A DNA stretch of 64,000 nt from Betaproteobacteria bacterium HGW-Betaproteobacteria-11 (GCA_002842395.1 PHCV01000004.1:1-64000), one strand, 5' to 3'; positions 47,251 through 57,033 are shown, counted from the stretch's first letter. Program-made: numbers and translations. The notes: generated from the letters alone by a model not told the origin.

Positions 47251-47609
47251 TTACCGCAACGACACGGGCTACACGCAAGACCAGACGAGCGATTTTTTCC
47301 GTTTCGTCGATGCCGGCATGAGCCAGTTCCACGCGGGTGGCGGCGACGCACTCCTGCAACGGGCGCTCACGGCTACGGCCGCCCCAACGCCATGCGCCGC
47401 TACCTCTACGCGAAAATCAGACAGAAGGAAGCCGTTCGACATCCTGTATTTCATGCCTTCCGTCACCGCGATCGTCAACCTCGACGACCGGCTTTTCCAT
47501 GACCCCGGAGCTGCTCTACACCGGGATCACCAACCTGGAGTTGAGATTCAGGCTGTATGCGCTGAGCGGCGACAGCCAGACGGAGTTCGGCGAGAAGAAG
47601 AGGCGTTGA
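47248..47609 (+). pseudogene. Outer-membrane-protein-like gene, 3' fragment with frameshifts
   Basis: Successive plus frames read NDTGYTQDQTSDFFRFVDAG, then GYGRPNAMRRYLYAKIRQKE, then FDILYFMPSVTAIVNLDDR, then MTPELLYTGITNLELRFRL ending FGEKK. Together these look like the last beta-strands of a barrel protein broken by at least two frameshifts. Family not identified. Confidence 0.45.
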
Positions 47610-47654
47610 ATTCCTATCCTTTGGCGGCAAACCCGTGCCCATCACCCAAAAGAA

Positions 47655-47685
47655 AACGCCCATCCTGTTGAACAGGATGGGCGGA
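47655..47685 (-). terminator. Terminator of the copper-storage protein gene
   Basis: On the minus strand a 13-bp stem CGCCCATCCTGTT/AACAGGATGGGCG followed by TTTTCTTTT. Confidence 0.85.
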
Positions 47686-47716
47686 AAGGACAGCAGCCTG
47701 ACGGTTGCGCCAATTA

Positions 47717-48175
47717 TCAACTTGTTATTTTCTTGCACTCCTTGTAGCAGGCGTCACAGGCATCCGCTGCCTGCCTGCATTGCACGTGCTCTTTCTCGAA
47801 TTTGCGGCACTCCTTTTCGCAATCCTGGCAGACATCCATCACCACCCTGGCCATTTTGACAAGATGCGCCGAGTCGTAGAGGGCAAGCTGCTCGATCGCC
47901 TCGCACGCGGCAATCATTTCGCTGACGCGCATCGCGCAGATGGCCATCCCCTTGTTCTCGCCCTCGGTCCACAGATGGGTGCCGTGGCTGAGGCAGGCAT
48001 GGCCTTTTTTCACGCAGTCGGCGGCGGCATCAATCAGGCTCTGGCTCTTGTTCATGCCCTGCATACGCTGGTGACCGGCAGCATGGCCGGCATGTTCTGC
48101 CGCAAATGCAGTATGTCCAGCGGCAGCAAGCATCAAGCCTCCGATGGTTCCTTTAAACATTTCTCTTCTGTCCAT
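47717..48175 (-). CDS. Csp-like four-helix-bundle copper-storage protein, Tat-exported
   Basis: 152 aa from ATG 48175, which sits 7 bp after AAGGAG (an ATG two codons upstream is too close). Twin-arginine-like signal MDRREMFKGTIGGLMLAAAG ending at about residue 26, then an HAGHAAGH stretch and a helical body with 11 Cys, many as CxxC/CxxxC (VCQDCEKECRKF, ACDACYKECKK) facing one bundle core. Csp1 of methanotrophs binds many Cu(I) ions this way and is also Tat-exported. Stands alone among decayed genes, so it is the useful cargo of this block. Confidence 0.88.
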   Translation of the reverse strand: MDRREMFKGTIGGLMLAAAGHTAFAAEHAGHAAGHQRMQGMNKSQSLIDAAADCVKKGHACLSHGTHLWTEGENKGMAICAMRVSEMIAACEAIEQLALYDSAHLVKMARVVMDVCQDCEKECRKFEKEHVQCRQAADACDACYKECKKITS

Positions 48176-48239
48176 GATCATTCTCCTTGGGTTGGTAAAC
48201 TCAACTGAAAAACGGAAACGGGCACAAGCCCGCTGTCAT

Positions 48240-48592
48240 CCTATTCCGTTTCCAAATCAAAAGTTGCTTTATTGCGAATGCAATCAAATTGCACAACACC
48301 AGCATCAAGCGCCGCAGGCCCAGCAATATCAGCACCACCGCCGCACCCCTGCGTATCCAGCGCGTGATCCACTCGCGGTTATGACGCAGGTTTTTGGCAA
48401 ACAGGCCACAAAGGTCTGGATCTCCAGCAGCAGGGCAGCCTCATCTACCGTACTGTCTCCGCTCCAGTCGAGCATGACATCGGCGACCCGTGCGGGTTCG
48501 TGCCGCACTAGGCCGAGCAGCATCCGGATCATCTGGTCGCGGCGTTCCTCGGTGAGACGGCCCACCATGCCGAAGTCGTAAAGCCAAACAGA
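48240..48592 (-). pseudogene. UbiB/AarF (ABC1) kinase-like gene, internally deleted fragment
   Basis: Minus strand: LYDFGMVGRLTEERRDQMIR, then LGLVRHEPARVADVMLDW, EAALLLEIQTFVA, joined to a hydrophobic tail (RRGAAVVLILLGLRRLMLVL). The DFG-containing kinase block and the C-terminal helices survive; the rest is lost. Confidence 0.6.
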
Positions 48593-48610
48593 AGCCTATC
48601 GGCCGTCAGC

Positions 48611-48801
48611 CCGCAATTGACATTGGCGCTGAACTACTAACGTCGGTGCGTGAAATGAAGGTCGGCATTCGTGCTCGTGCCCATCACCCCGAGATTTCTG
48701 AAATTGCTCGCGCTCGTTTGGTGTCTTGGCTTTCTCAAACCGCATTCGCGGCACTACTCGGAGTTTCCGTGCGCACACTCCAAGACTGGGAACAGGGGCG
48801 T
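48611..48801 (+). pseudogene. HTH antitoxin-like fragment (NadS/HigA type)
   Basis: ELLTSVREMKVGIRARAHH, then LSQTAFAALLGVSVRTLQDW and EQGR, the helix-turn-helix of NadS/HigA antitoxins; the usual C-terminal continuation is replaced by unrelated sequence. No toxin partner nearby. Confidence 0.5.
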
Positions 48802-48869
48802 CTACCTTTTCATTCAACCCGGACTGGCGCGATAAAGCCGCGCCAGCTGCCCAGCGCAATGGGGTGGCC

Positions 48870-49619
48870 TCAGTCTTGCGCCGGCTCGGCCGGCATGTCG
48901 AGGCGTTGCCAATGACCACGGCGTAACACTTCGAGCGGGTGGAACTTTGCCTTATAGGCCATTTTTCGGCTGTCGCGAATCCAGTAGCCGAGATACAGCC
49001 AGGGTAGCCCGGCATGCTGGCACTGGGCGATCTGCCAGAGTACGGCGAATGTGCCGTAACTGGCCTGTGGATCGGAACAATCATAGAAGGTGTAGACCGC
49101 CGAGAGGCCGTCATCGAGAACGTCGATGACGCTGACGATGCGCAGGATGCCGTTTTCGCGGAACTCGATCAGCCGGGTGTCGATCTGGGTTTGCAGCAGG
49201 AACTGGCTGTATTGTTCCCGGCTGTCCTGATCCATCCCGCCACCGGCATGACGTGCGGCCTGGTAGCGTTGGTAGAGCTGATAGTGCTCTTCGCTGAAGA
49301 CAGGGGAGCATTCGACCACCTGCAATGCGGCATGGCGGGCGAGTGCGCGCCGCTGGCTGCGATCGGGTGTGAAATGACCGACATCGAGCCTGACCGGCTG
49401 GCATTCACGGCAGGTATCGCAGTGCGGCCGGTAGGTGAACAGGCCGCTACGGCGAAACCCGGCATGTACCAGTTGGCTGTAGGTGATCGGGTCGATCAGG
49501 TGGGCCGGGCCGGCGACCTGGGAACGTGCCATGCGCCCAGGCAGATAAGAACAGCCATAGGGGGCCGTGGCGTAGAACTGGAGCAAAGGGAAGGGTGGCA
49601 GATCGCGCAGGTGCGTCAT
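48870..49619 (-). CDS. bpt: Aspartate/glutamate leucyltransferase (bacterial ATE1-like)
   Basis: 249 aa from [10 protein letters not shown]. Transfers Leu from leucyl-tRNA to N-terminal Asp/Glu, creating ClpS/ClpAP N-degrons. [40 protein letters not shown] (split Cys pair) and [24 protein letters not shown] are diagnostic. Its ATG overlaps the aat stop, so the two transferases are co-translated. Confidence 0.96.
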   Translation of the reverse strand: MTHLRDLPPFPLLQFYATAPYGCSYLPGRMARSQVAGPAHLIDPITYSQLVHAGFRRSGLFTYRPHCDTCRECQPVRLDVGHFTPDRSQRRALARHAALQVVECSPVFSEEHYQLYQRYQAARHAGGGMDQDSREQYSQFLLQTQIDTRLIEFRENGILRIVSVIDVLDDGLSAVYTFYDCSDPQASYGTFAVLWQIAQCQHAGLPWLYLGYWIRDSRKMAYKAKFHPLEVLRRGHWQRLDMPAEPAQD

Positions 49620-50335
49620 TTCCGGCTCCTGAAGCAGCCATCGACCGCCGTCGCCGGCCACGGGCCGGACATGCCTTCGGTAGTGGCGAACCGATCCAGC
49701 GCCGCGAGGAACGCGTCGCGAGAAATCGGCCGGGCGCCGAGCGAGAGGAGATGCGCTGTTTCCATTTGGCAGTCGATTATGCCGAAACCGAGCCGTTCGA
49801 GGTAAACACACAGGTGCGCCAGGGCGATCTTCGAGGCGTCCGGCTTGAGCGAGAACATCGACTCGCCATAAAAAACCCGTCCCAGCGCCATACCATAGAG
49901 CCCGCCTGCCAGTTGCCCATCGATCCAGACCTCCACGCTATGAGCATAGCCCAGACGGTGCATTTCGTCATACGCGGCCTGCATTTCGGGCGTGATCCAG
50001 GTGCCCGGCGACCCGTTGCGCGGCGTCCGTGCGCAGGCGCGGATGACGGCGGCAAAGGCGGTGTCGAGGCGGACGCTGTAGGCCTTGTTGCGCAGGGTCT
50101 TGGCCAGCGAACGGGAGATGTTCAGTTCTGCCGGAAACAGCACCAGGCGCGGGTCGGGGCTCCACCACAGGATCGGGTCAGCACGAGAGTACCAGGGGAA
50201 GATGCCCTGTCGATAGGCGGCCAGCAGGCGAGGCGGGGCAAGGTCGCCCCCGGCCGCGAGCAGGCCGTTGGGTTCGGCCAGCGCGGTGCGTGGATCAGGA
50301 AACCAGGCGGAATCGGAAGGCAGCCAGGGAATCAC
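49616..50335 (-). CDS. aat: Leucyl/phenylalanyl-tRNA-protein transferase
   Basis: 239 aa. Adds Leu/Phe to N-terminal Arg/Lys. [40 protein letters not shown] and [18 protein letters not shown] are the family signatures. Forms a two-gene N-degron operon with bpt. Confidence 0.97.
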   Translation of the reverse strand: MIPWLPSDSAWFPDPRTALAEPNGLLAAGGDLAPPRLLAAYRQGIFPWYSRADPILWWSPDPRLVLFPAELNISRSLAKTLRNKAYSVRLDTAFAAVIRACARTPRNGSPGTWITPEMQAAYDEMHRLGYAHSVEVWIDGQLAGGLYGMALGRVFYGESMFSLKPDASKIALAHLCVYLERLGFGIIDCQMETAHLLSLGARPISRDAFLAALDRFATTEGMSGPWPATAVDGCFRSRK

Positions 50336-50395
50336 GGCGCAGCATCGTGCCGGATGAGGATAGAACCGTCAGCGCAGGGGAAATTGCCGCTGGAG

Positions 50396-50635
50396 TTACA
50401 GCGAGTTGTGCGTGCCGTCGCACAGCGGCGGCGTCTTGGTGTGCTTGCAGCCGCAAAAATAAAGCGTGGTGCTGGCGCTGGCGGTATATTTCAAAGGGAC
50501 GAACTCCGTGCCTTTGTGGCTGCCATCGCAGAAAGGCTGCGACTTGGAGCGGCCGCAGGTACACCAGTAATACTCCTTGCCTTGTTCGACGGCCACGGGG
50601 AAGGGATGCTTGGCGGCAATGACCGGTTCGGGCAT
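50396..50635 (-). CDS. CDGSH iron-sulfur domain protein (two CDGSH motifs)
   Basis: 79 aa. Two [2Fe-2S] mini-domains: CTCGRSKSQPFCDGSH (25-40) and CGCKHTKTPPLCDGTH (about 61-76), each C-x-C plus CDGxH. Small soluble electron-transfer or redox-sensing proteins; role in bacteria unsettled. Confidence 0.93.
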   Translation of the reverse strand: MPEPVIAAKHPFPVAVEQGKEYYWCTCGRSKSQPFCDGSHKGTEFVPLKYTASASTTLYFCGCKHTKTPPLCDGTHNSL

Positions 50636-50665
50636 GAGTGACTCCTTGGATGGGTGATGGGCTGG

Positions 50666-51199
50666 TTATTCCGGGTTGATCCGGCGCGCACCGTTGAAGC
50701 GATTTTTCCAGTAGTTGTCGCGCAGGTCTTCGATGCGAATCCGGCCGCCGGCGCGCGGCGCATGAACGAACTGGTTGTTGCCGAGATAAATGCCGACGTG
50801 GGAAAAAGCACGGCGCATGGTGTTGAAAAAGACCAGGTCGCCGGGTTGCAGCTGATCTTCCTTGACCGCTTCACCGGTTTTACTCAATTCTTTCGAGGTA
50901 CGCGGCAAAATCAAACCCACTCCCTCGCGGAAGACGTGGATGACGAACCCGGAGCAGTCGAATCCGGCTTCCGGCGAACTGCCGCCCCGGCGGTAGGGAA
51001 TCCCCAGCATCTCCACGGCTTGGTCGAGCACATCCTGCACCGAAGCGGTGGCGCGATCGACGAAAGAGACGGCTGGCGGGTTGGCCACGACGACGGGAGC
51101 GAGCGGCGGCGCTGCTTGCACTAGGTTGGAAAAGCCGGCCGCGACGGCGAAGGTCGCGACCAAAACCAACGCCCGAATATCTGAAGGTCCGACATGCAT
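50666..51199 (-). CDS. NlpC/P60-family cell-wall hydrolase (C40 peptidase)
   Basis: 177 aa. A signal-type N-terminus (MHVGPSDIRALVLVATFAVA) and a C40 domain (about 55-175) with catalytic Cys in GFDCSGFVIHVF and His in FSHVGIYLGNNQFVHAPR. Cleaves peptide stems of peptidoglycan. The start at 51199 gives the signal peptide directly; upstream in-frame codons do not. Confidence 0.92.
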   Translation of the reverse strand: MHVGPSDIRALVLVATFAVAAGFSNLVQAAPPLAPVVVANPPAVSFVDRATASVQDVLDQAVEMLGIPYRRGGSSPEAGFDCSGFVIHVFREGVGLILPRTSKELSKTGEAVKEDQLQPGDLVFFNTMRRAFSHVGIYLGNNQFVHAPRAGGRIRIEDLRDNYWKNRFNGARRINPE

Positions 51200-51336
51200 G
51201 GGCAGACTATAACCAAACCCGGGCCAATCCGCAAATGGGGGGCCAGCGATTCGGTGTTGTATAAGAGTTGCCGGCCAGCACAATTAGAATCGGCATTCCC
51301 GCGAAGGACGCTAGATGGCCGCTCGGCCATGCTCAA

Positions 51337-51362
51337 AAAAGTCGGCGCTGGCGGGACGCCGA
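51337..51362 (+). repeat. Dispersed 26-bp repeat, copy 13 (just upstream of acuI)
   Basis: AAAAGTCGGCGCTGG, spacer CGGG, ACGCCGA; the acuI Shine-Dalgarno GAGGAG starts 4 bp further on. Confidence 0.88.
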
Positions 51363-51377
51363 TCCGAGGAGAATTCG

Positions 51378-52367
51378 ATGAGTTTCAAGGCCTATCTGAT
51401 CGATCAGGAGGGTGACAAGGTTGTCAGCCGTTTCGTCGACCTGGACGACGCGCGACTCGATCGGGGCGAGGTGACGATTGCCGTTACCCACTCCAGCATC
51501 AATTACAAGGATGCGTTGGCGGCCACTGGCGCCGGACGCATCATCCGCCGTTTCCCCTGTATTGGCGGGATCGATCTGGCCGGGCAGGTGGTCGCCAGTA
51601 CCGATGCCCGCTTCCAGCCGGGGGATGCCGTGCTGGCCACCAGCTATGACATTGGGGTTGCACATCACGGCGGCTATGCCGAAAAGGCCCGGGTGCCGGC
51701 CGACTGGGTGGTCAAGCTGCCGGCCGGCCTCACTGCACACGACGCCATGGCACTGGGCACCGCGGGCTTTACCGCCGCACTGGCCGTGGTGCGCATGGAG
51801 CACGATGGCTTGCGGCCGGAGAACGGGCCGGTCATCGTTTCCGGGGCAACGGGCGGCGTCGGCAGTATCGCCATCCAGATTCTCGGCGGACTCGGCTATC
51901 ACGTCGTCGCCCTGACCGGCAAGGCCGCCGAGCAGGACTATCTGCTGCACTTGGGGGCAAAGGAAGTGATGCTGCGCCAATCGCTCGACTTGGCCAAAAT
52001 CAAGCCGCTGGGGAAGGAAACCTGGGCCGGCGCGGTGGACAATCTGGGTGGCGAGGTGTTGTCCTGGATGGCGAGCACGATGAAAACCGATGGTACGCTG
52101 GCCGCCATCGGCCTGGCCGCCAGCATGACCTTCAACACCACGGTCGCGCCGTTCATCCTGCGCGGCGTCAGCCTGCTCGGCATCGATTCGGTCAATTGTC
52201 CAATGCCCCGGCGCGTCGAGGTCTGGCGGCGGCTGGCGACCGACATGCGGCCGCGGCATCTCGCCGCGATGACTCGCGAGATCGACTTTACCGACCTGCC
52301 GGCGGCCTTCGACGACTTCATCCAGGGGCGCGTCAAGGGCCGCGTGGTGGTGAAGGTTGCAGCGTAA
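51378..52367 (+). CDS. acuI: Acrylyl-CoA reductase (NADPH) / YhdH-type MDR oxidoreductase
   Basis: 329 aa from MSFKAYLIDQEG, preceded by GAGGAG. Medium-chain reductase without structural zinc: SSINYKDALAATGAGRIIRR, IGGIDLAGQV, NADPH loop VSGATGGVGSIAIQILGGLG and the C-terminal GRVVVKV. AcuI makes propionyl-CoA from acrylyl-CoA; the neighbouring propionyl-CoA synthetase gene 38 bp downstream supports this assignment. Confidence 0.92.
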   Translation: MSFKAYLIDQEGDKVVSRFVDLDDARLDRGEVTIAVTHSSINYKDALAATGAGRIIRRFPCIGGIDLAGQVVASTDARFQPGDAVLATSYDIGVAHHGGYAEKARVPADWVVKLPAGLTAHDAMALGTAGFTAALAVVRMEHDGLRPENGPVIVSGATGGVGSIAIQILGGLGYHVVALTGKAAEQDYLLHLGAKEVMLRQSLDLAKIKPLGKETWAGAVDNLGGEVLSWMASTMKTDGTLAAIGLAASMTFNTTVAPFILRGVSLLGIDSVNCPMPRRVEVWRRLATDMRPRHLAAMTREIDFTDLPAAFDDFIQGRVKGRVVVKVAA

Positions 52368-52405
52368 TTCAAAAATTCACCGACACAACGAACAGGAGAA
52401 AGACC

Positions 52406-54307
52406 ATGGGCAAGTATGCCGATTTTCACCAACGCTCGATCGAGCAGCGCGATGAGTTCTGGGCCGAGCAGACCGCTCTCGTCGACTGGCAGACGCCGCC
52501 GCGGCAGATTTGCGATTATTCACGGCCGCCGTTTGTCAACTGGTTCGTCGGCGGCAAGACCAACCTCTGTCATAACGCGGTCGACCGTCATGCCGCAAAA
52601 CGGCCGAATGATCGTGCCCTGGTCTACGTCTCGACCGAAACCAACGAAGAGAAAATCTATACCTTCGCCGAACTGAAGACCGAAGTCGTGCGCATGGCGG
52701 CAATCATGAAGTCGCTCGGCGTCGGGCATGGCGATCGCGTGCTGATCTACATGCCGATGATCGCCGAAGCGGCCTTCGCCATGCTCGCCTGCGCGCGCAT
52801 CGGCGCGATTCATTCGGTGGTGTTCGGCGGCTTTGCTTCCGGTTCCCTGGCCACCCGCATCGACGATGCCAAGCCGAAACTGGTCGTTTCCGCCGATGCC
52901 GGCGTACGGGGTGGCAAGGCCGTGCCTTACAAGAATCTGCTGGATGAGGCCTGCACGCTGGCTGAATTTCCGCCGCAAACGGTGCTGATGGTGGATCGCG
53001 GTCTCGATCCGGGCTTCAACAGGGTCGCCGGCCGCGATGTCGACTACGCTACCTTGCGCAGCCAACACATGGCGGCCGACGTGCCCTGCGAGTGGCTCGA
53101 ATCCAGCGAGCCCTCATACATTCTTTACACCTCCGGTACCACGGGCAAACCCAAGGGCGTGCAGCGCGACACCGGGGGCTATGCCGTGGCGCTCGCCGCT
53201 TCGATGAAACACATCTTCACCGGCTTTGCAGGAGAGACGATGTTCGCCACCTCCGACATCGGCTGGGTGGTGGGCCACAGCTACATCGTCTACGGGCCCC
53301 TCATCGCCGGCATGGCGACGATCATGTACGAAGGCACGCCGATCCGGCCGGATGCGGGCATCTGGTGGCAACTGGTGGAGAAATACAAGGTCAGCGTGAT
53401 GTTCTCGGCACCGACCGCGATTCGCGTCCTGAAAAAATACGACCCCGCCTTCCTCAAGAAATACGATCTGTCCTCGCTCAAGCATCTGTTCCTGGCCGGC
53501 GAGCCGCTCGACGAATCGACCCATGCCTGGATCATGGGCGAACTGAACCTGCCGGTGATCGACAACTACTGGCAGACCGAGACCGGCTGGCCGATGCTTT
53601 CCACTGTGCGTGGCGTCGAGGAAACCAAGATCAAGTTCGGCACGCCGAGCTTTCCGGTCTATGGTTTCGACCTGCGGATTTTTCGCGAGGACGGCAGCGA
53701 ATGCGGGGTCAATGAAAAGGGCATCGTCGGCGTCGTGCCGCCCCTGCCGCCGGGTTGTCTGTCGACCATCTGGGGTCAGGATGATCGCTTCGTCAGCACC
53801 TATTTCAGCCTGTTCAAGGAACCGCTGGTGTACTCCTCGTTCGACTGGGGCATCCGTGACGAAGAGGGCTACCACTACATCCTCGGCCGTACCGATGACG
53901 TCATCAATGTCGCCGGACACCGCCTGGGCACGCGCGAAATCGAGGAAGCCATCCAGAGTCACAGCGCCATCGCCGAAGTGGCCGTGGTCGGTGTCAATGA
54001 TGCCCTCAAAGGCCAGGAGCCGGTGGCCTTTGCCGTGGTCAAGGACGAGGCCAGGGTAGCCACGCCCGAACTGCGCGCGGCGCTGGAAGCCGAGGTGAAA
54101 AAGCGGGTGGATGAAAGCCTCGGCGCCATCGCCCGACCCAAGCGGATTCACTTTGTCCGCGGGCTGCCCAAAACACGTTCCGGCAAGATGCTGCGTCGTT
54201 CGATTCAGGCTCTGGCCGAAGGCCGCGATCCGGGCGATCTGACGACCATCGACGACGTGTCGCCCCTGGAACAGATCAAGACGGCATTGCAGCCCAACGG
54301 CAGCTGA
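52406..54307 (+). CDS. prpE: Propionyl-CoA synthetase
   Basis: 633 aa AMP-forming acyl-CoA synthetase from MGKYADFHQRSI after AGGAG. YTSGTTGKPKGVQRDTGGYA (near 240) is the P-loop; NYWQTETGWPM, the GRTDDVINVAGHRLGTREIE hinge and the C-terminal PKTRSGKMLRR Lys (acetylation target of Pat-type enzymes) are present. Length and the RDTGGY form fit PrpE better than Acs. Confidence 0.93.
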   Translation: MGKYADFHQRSIEQRDEFWAEQTALVDWQTPPRQICDYSRPPFVNWFVGGKTNLCHNAVDRHAAKRPNDRALVYVSTETNEEKIYTFAELKTEVVRMAAIMKSLGVGHGDRVLIYMPMIAEAAFAMLACARIGAIHSVVFGGFASGSLATRIDDAKPKLVVSADAGVRGGKAVPYKNLLDEACTLAEFPPQTVLMVDRGLDPGFNRVAGRDVDYATLRSQHMAADVPCEWLESSEPSYILYTSGTTGKPKGVQRDTGGYAVALAASMKHIFTGFAGETMFATSDIGWVVGHSYIVYGPLIAGMATIMYEGTPIRPDAGIWWQLVEKYKVSVMFSAPTAIRVLKKYDPAFLKKYDLSSLKHLFLAGEPLDESTHAWIMGELNLPVIDNYWQTETGWPMLSTVRGVEETKIKFGTPSFPVYGFDLRIFREDGSECGVNEKGIVGVVPPLPPGCLSTIWGQDDRFVSTYFSLFKEPLVYSSFDWGIRDEEGYHYILGRTDDVINVAGHRLGTREIEEAIQSHSAIAEVAVVGVNDALKGQEPVAFAVVKDEARVATPELRAALEAEVKKRVDESLGAIARPKRIHFVRGLPKTRSGKMLRRSIQALAEGRDPGDLTTIDDVSPLEQIKTALQPNGS

Positions 54308-54322
54308 CAGGCGGTAAAAGCT

Positions 54323-54350
54323 TTGACGCGCGGCGCAGTTCAGGTAGAAT
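54323..54350 (+). promoter_or_regulatory. tRNA-Val promoter
   Basis: TTGACG (54323-54328), 16-bp spacer, TAGAAT (54345-54350), 17 bp before the tRNA, with a GC-rich discriminator. Confidence 0.8.
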
Positions 54351-54366
54351 GCGCCGCTCTTGTAGC

Positions 54367-54443
54367 AGGCGCGTAGCTCAGCTGGTTAGAGCACCACCTT
54401 GACATGGTGGGGGTCGTTGGTTCGAGTCCAATCGCGCCTACCA
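54367..54443 (+). tRNA. tRNA-Val (anticodon GAC)
   Basis: 77 nt with encoded CCA. Acceptor AGGCGCG/CGCGCCT; anticodon arm CCACC-TTGACAT-GGTGG gives GAC; T-arm TTGGTTCGAGTCCAA. Confidence 0.96.
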
Positions 54444-54494
54444 GATACCTCGGCAGGAGCATCCCGGATCGGGTTGCCATCTGGTGGGATTGCC

Positions 54495-54530
54495 CATGAA
54501 AAAAGCCACCGCACGGTGGCTTTTTTCATG
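54495..54530. terminator. Bidirectional terminator between tRNA-Val and suhB
   Basis: AAAAAAGCCACCG, loop CA, CGGTGGC TTTTTT, extended by CATG on both sides. Confidence 0.92.
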
Positions 54531-54553
54531 GGCATGCTTTTCCTGCCTTTGCT

Positions 54554-55360
54554 TCAGGCCGACAGCGTGACTGTCCGGTGCGCAGCGATGATCTGCAGCA
54601 GCTGGCTGAAAATCTTCGGATTGCCGCCAACGATGTTGCCGGTCTGCAGGTAGTTTGCTTCCCCGGCCAGGTCGCCGACCAGGCCGCCGGCCTCGGTGAT
54701 CAGCAGGCTGCCGGCGGCCATGTCCCACGGCGCCAGGCCAAGCTCCCAGAAGCCATCCATGCGGCCGCACGCTACCCAGGCCAGATCGAGTGCGGCGGCG
54801 CCCGGGCGGCGCATGCCTGCCGTCTTCCGGGCGATTTCCTTGAAGATGGCAAGGTAGGTATCGATGTGGTCGAACATCCGGTAGGGGAAGCCGGTGCCGA
54901 TCAGGGTATCGGCAAGTTTCGTGCGCTGCGCGACCCGCATGCGTCGGCCATTGATGAAGGCGCCGCCTCCCTTGCTTGCAGTGAATAATTCATTCCGGTT
55001 CGGATCGAAAACCACGGCCTGTTGCACTACGCCTTTCTTTGCCAGGGCAATCGAGATGGCATATTGGGGCAGGCCGTGGATGAAGTTGGTGGTGCCATCG
55101 AGCGGATCGATGATCCACTGGAATTCGGCTTCGGCATCGGTGCCGGCGAGACCGGACTCCTCTGCTAGAATTCCGTAGGCCGGATAGGCCGTGCGCAGGA
55201 CGTCGATGATCTCGGCCTCGGCGGCGCGGTCCACTTCCGTGACGTAGTCGCTCTGCTGCTTGAGGCTGACATGGAGTGCATCGATATCCAGACTGGCGCG
55301 GTTGATGACCTTGCCGGCGCGACGCGCGGCCTTGACGGCGATATTGAGTGTGGGGTGCAT
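54554..55360 (-). CDS. suhB: Inositol-1-monophosphatase family protein SuhB
   Basis: 268 aa. Metal motifs [20 protein letters not shown] and [18 protein letters not shown] are complete. SuhB also acts as an rRNA antitermination factor in E. coli. Convergent with tRNA-Val and divergent from trmJ. Confidence 0.96.
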   Translation of the reverse strand: MHPTLNIAVKAARRAGKVINRASLDIDALHVSLKQQSDYVTEVDRAAEAEIIDVLRTAYPAYGILAEESGLAGTDAEAEFQWIIDPLDGTTNFIHGLPQYAISIALAKKGVVQQAVVFDPNRNELFTASKGGGAFINGRRMRVAQRTKLADTLIGTGFPYRMFDHIDTYLAIFKEIARKTAGMRRPGAAALDLAWVACGRMDGFWELGLAPWDMAAGSLLITEAGGLVGDLAGEANYLQTGNIVGGNPKIFSQLLQIIAAHRTVTLSA

Positions 55361-55486
55361 GAAATTTTACGAGAGCGAAAGCCAGGCGCATGATGCGCGA
55401 AGCCGCGATTCTAATATGAACCTGCCTGTCTGCTGCATTGCGGTGACGAAACTCGCCTGCTTCTGACGGCCACCCGGTACCCCGAA

Positions 55487-56242
55487 TTGAATTCCGCCGT
55501 AGCGCCAACGCCGATTTTTCACCGGATTCGCATCGTCCTTTCGCATACCAGCCATCCGGGCAACATCGGTGCGGCGGCGCGGGCGATGCAGACGATGGGA
55601 TTTTCCCGCCTGGTATTGGTCAACCCCAGGCGATTCCCCGATCCGCAGGCCGAGGCGATGGCCGCGGGGGCGGCGGATGTTCTGGCCGCCGTGCAGGTGG
55701 TTTCTTCGCTCTCCGCGGCACTCGCCGGGACAGTGCTGGCGGTGGCGATGAGCGCGCGTCGCCGTGAATTGGCGGTGCCGGCGCTGTGGGCGCGGGATGC
55801 CGCCAGCGAAGCGGTGGCGCAGGCGGCGAGCGGCGAGGTGGCGCTGGTTTTCGGCAATGAAACGGCGGGCCTGTCGAACGAGGAATTGGCACAATGCCGG
55901 CGCTGGGCGATGATTCCGGTGAATCCCGAATTCAGTTCGCTCAATGTGGCCGCTGCGGTGCAGATCATGTGCTACGAGATGCGTCTGGCGGTAGTGGCTC
56001 CGGGACTTCCCCCCGCCATTTCCGGCGCCGGTCAGCCGGCCAGCCACGAGGACGTGGAACGCCTCGTGGCTCACCTCGAAGAGGCCGCGCTGGGCTGCGG
56101 CTTCCTCGATCCGGCGAGCCCGAAACGCTTCGTGCCGCGCATGCGACGATTGTTTTCTCGTGCTACCGTAGAACAGGAAGAAGTGAATATTTTGCGCGGT
56201 CTGCTGGCGGCGCTCGAAGGTAAAGGAAAATTTGGACGATGA
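55487..56242 (+). CDS. trmJ: tRNA (cytidine/uridine-2'-O-)-methyltransferase TrmJ
   Basis: 251 aa SPOUT enzyme modifying tRNA position 32. [38 protein letters not shown] and [14 protein letters not shown] are the SPOUT motifs. The only plausible start is TTG 55487, with no Shine-Dalgarno; homologues begin near RIRIVL, so residues 1-12 come largely from a dispersed repeat copy that sits exactly at the 5' end. The stop overlaps cysE. Confidence 0.92.
   Translation: MNSAVAPTPIFHRIRIVLSHTSHPGNIGAAARAMQTMGFSRLVLVNPRRFPDPQAEAMAAGAADVLAAVQVVSSLSAALAGTVLAVAMSARRRELAVPALWARDAASEAVAQAASGEVALVFGNETAGLSNEELAQCRRWAMIPVNPEFSSLNVAAAVQIMCYEMRLAVVAPGLPPAISGAGQPASHEDVERLVAHLEEAALGCGFLDPASPKRFVPRMRRLFSRATVEQEEVNILRGLLAALEGKGKFGR
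55494..55519 (-). repeat. Dispersed 26-bp repeat, copy 14 (5' end of trmJ, minus)
   Basis: On the minus strand AAAAATCGGCGTTGG, spacer CGCT, ACGGCGG. Encodes AVAPTPIF at the TrmJ N-terminus. Confidence 0.85.
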
Positions 56243-56991
56243 TTGCCCGTCTGCGAGAAGATATCACCTGCGTTTTCGAACGCGATCCGGCCGCGCGCTC
56301 GACCTGGGAGGTGCTGACCTGCTACCCGGGGCTGCATGCGCTGGTCATGCACCGGCTGACGCACTGGCTGTGGGGTATGCGGCTGCGCTGGCTGGCGCGC
56401 TTCATCGCCCATCTGACCCGCTGGGCGACGGGCATCGAGATCCATCCTGGCGCCACCATCGGGCATCGGGTATTCATCGACCACGGGATGGGCGTCGTGA
56501 TTGGCGAAACCGCCGTCATCGCGGACGATTGCACGCTGTATCACGGCGTTACGCTCGGCGGCACTTCATGGAACAAGGGCAAGCGTCATCCCACCCTGCT
56601 GCGCGGCGTGGTCATCGGCGCCGGCGCCAAGGTGCTCGGCCCGATCACCCTGGGCGAAGGGGCCAAGGTCGGTTCCAATGCGGTGGTGGTGCGCGATGTT
56701 CCCGCCGGGGCGACGGCGGTGGGTATTCCGGCGCGCATCGTCGATGCCGGGGTGCAGGCCGAGCGCGAGGAAAAAGCCGAGAAAATGGGCTTTTCCGCGT
56801 ACGCCATCAGCAGTACGGAAGACGATCCCCTGGTCAAGGCGATTCACGGTCTGCTCGATCACGCGGTCGATACCGACCGCCGGCTGGAAACGCTGCTGAA
56901 AGCCATCGAGCGTAGCGGGGTCTCGCTCGAGGACGATATGGCGACGGCCGACAAGTTCGATCCCAACTATCTCTCGAAAATAGTTGACTGA
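56239..56991 (+). CDS. cysE: Serine O-acetyltransferase
   Basis: 250 aa. First step of cysteine synthesis. Left-handed beta-helix hexapeptides ([20 protein letters not shown], then [20 protein letters not shown]) and catalytic His are clear. ATG overlaps the trmJ stop. Placed directly before the isc operon; its last codons overlap the first IscR-type box. Confidence 0.96.
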   Translation: MIARLREDITCVFERDPAARSTWEVLTCYPGLHALVMHRLTHWLWGMRLRWLARFIAHLTRWATGIEIHPGATIGHRVFIDHGMGVVIGETAVIADDCTLYHGVTLGGTSWNKGKRHPTLLRGVVIGAGAKVLGPITLGEGAKVGSNAVVVRDVPAGATAVGIPARIVDAGVQAEREEKAEKMGFSAYAISSTEDDPLVKAIHGLLDHAVDTDRRLETLLKAIERSGVSLEDDMATADKFDPNYLSKIVD

Positions 56992-57033
56992 AATAGTCAA
57001 TATCCTTTATAGTTGACAAATGTAGTCGGGTAT
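56980..57033 (+). promoter_or_regulatory. isc promoter with two IscR type-1 boxes
   Basis: Box 1 (56980-57003): ATAGTTGACT, GAAAT, AGTCAATAT; box 2 (57009-57033): ATAGTTGAC, AAATGT, AGTCGGGTAT. Both fit the E. coli type-1 IscR pattern. TTGACT (56984) with TTATAG (57007) gives a 17-bp-spaced promoter inside them, so holo-IscR would repress. Confidence 0.85.

Noticed and set aside
50461-50490. GCTGGCGCTGGCGG in the CDGSH gene
   Set aside because: Lacks the ACGG arm; alternating GCTGG codons explain it.
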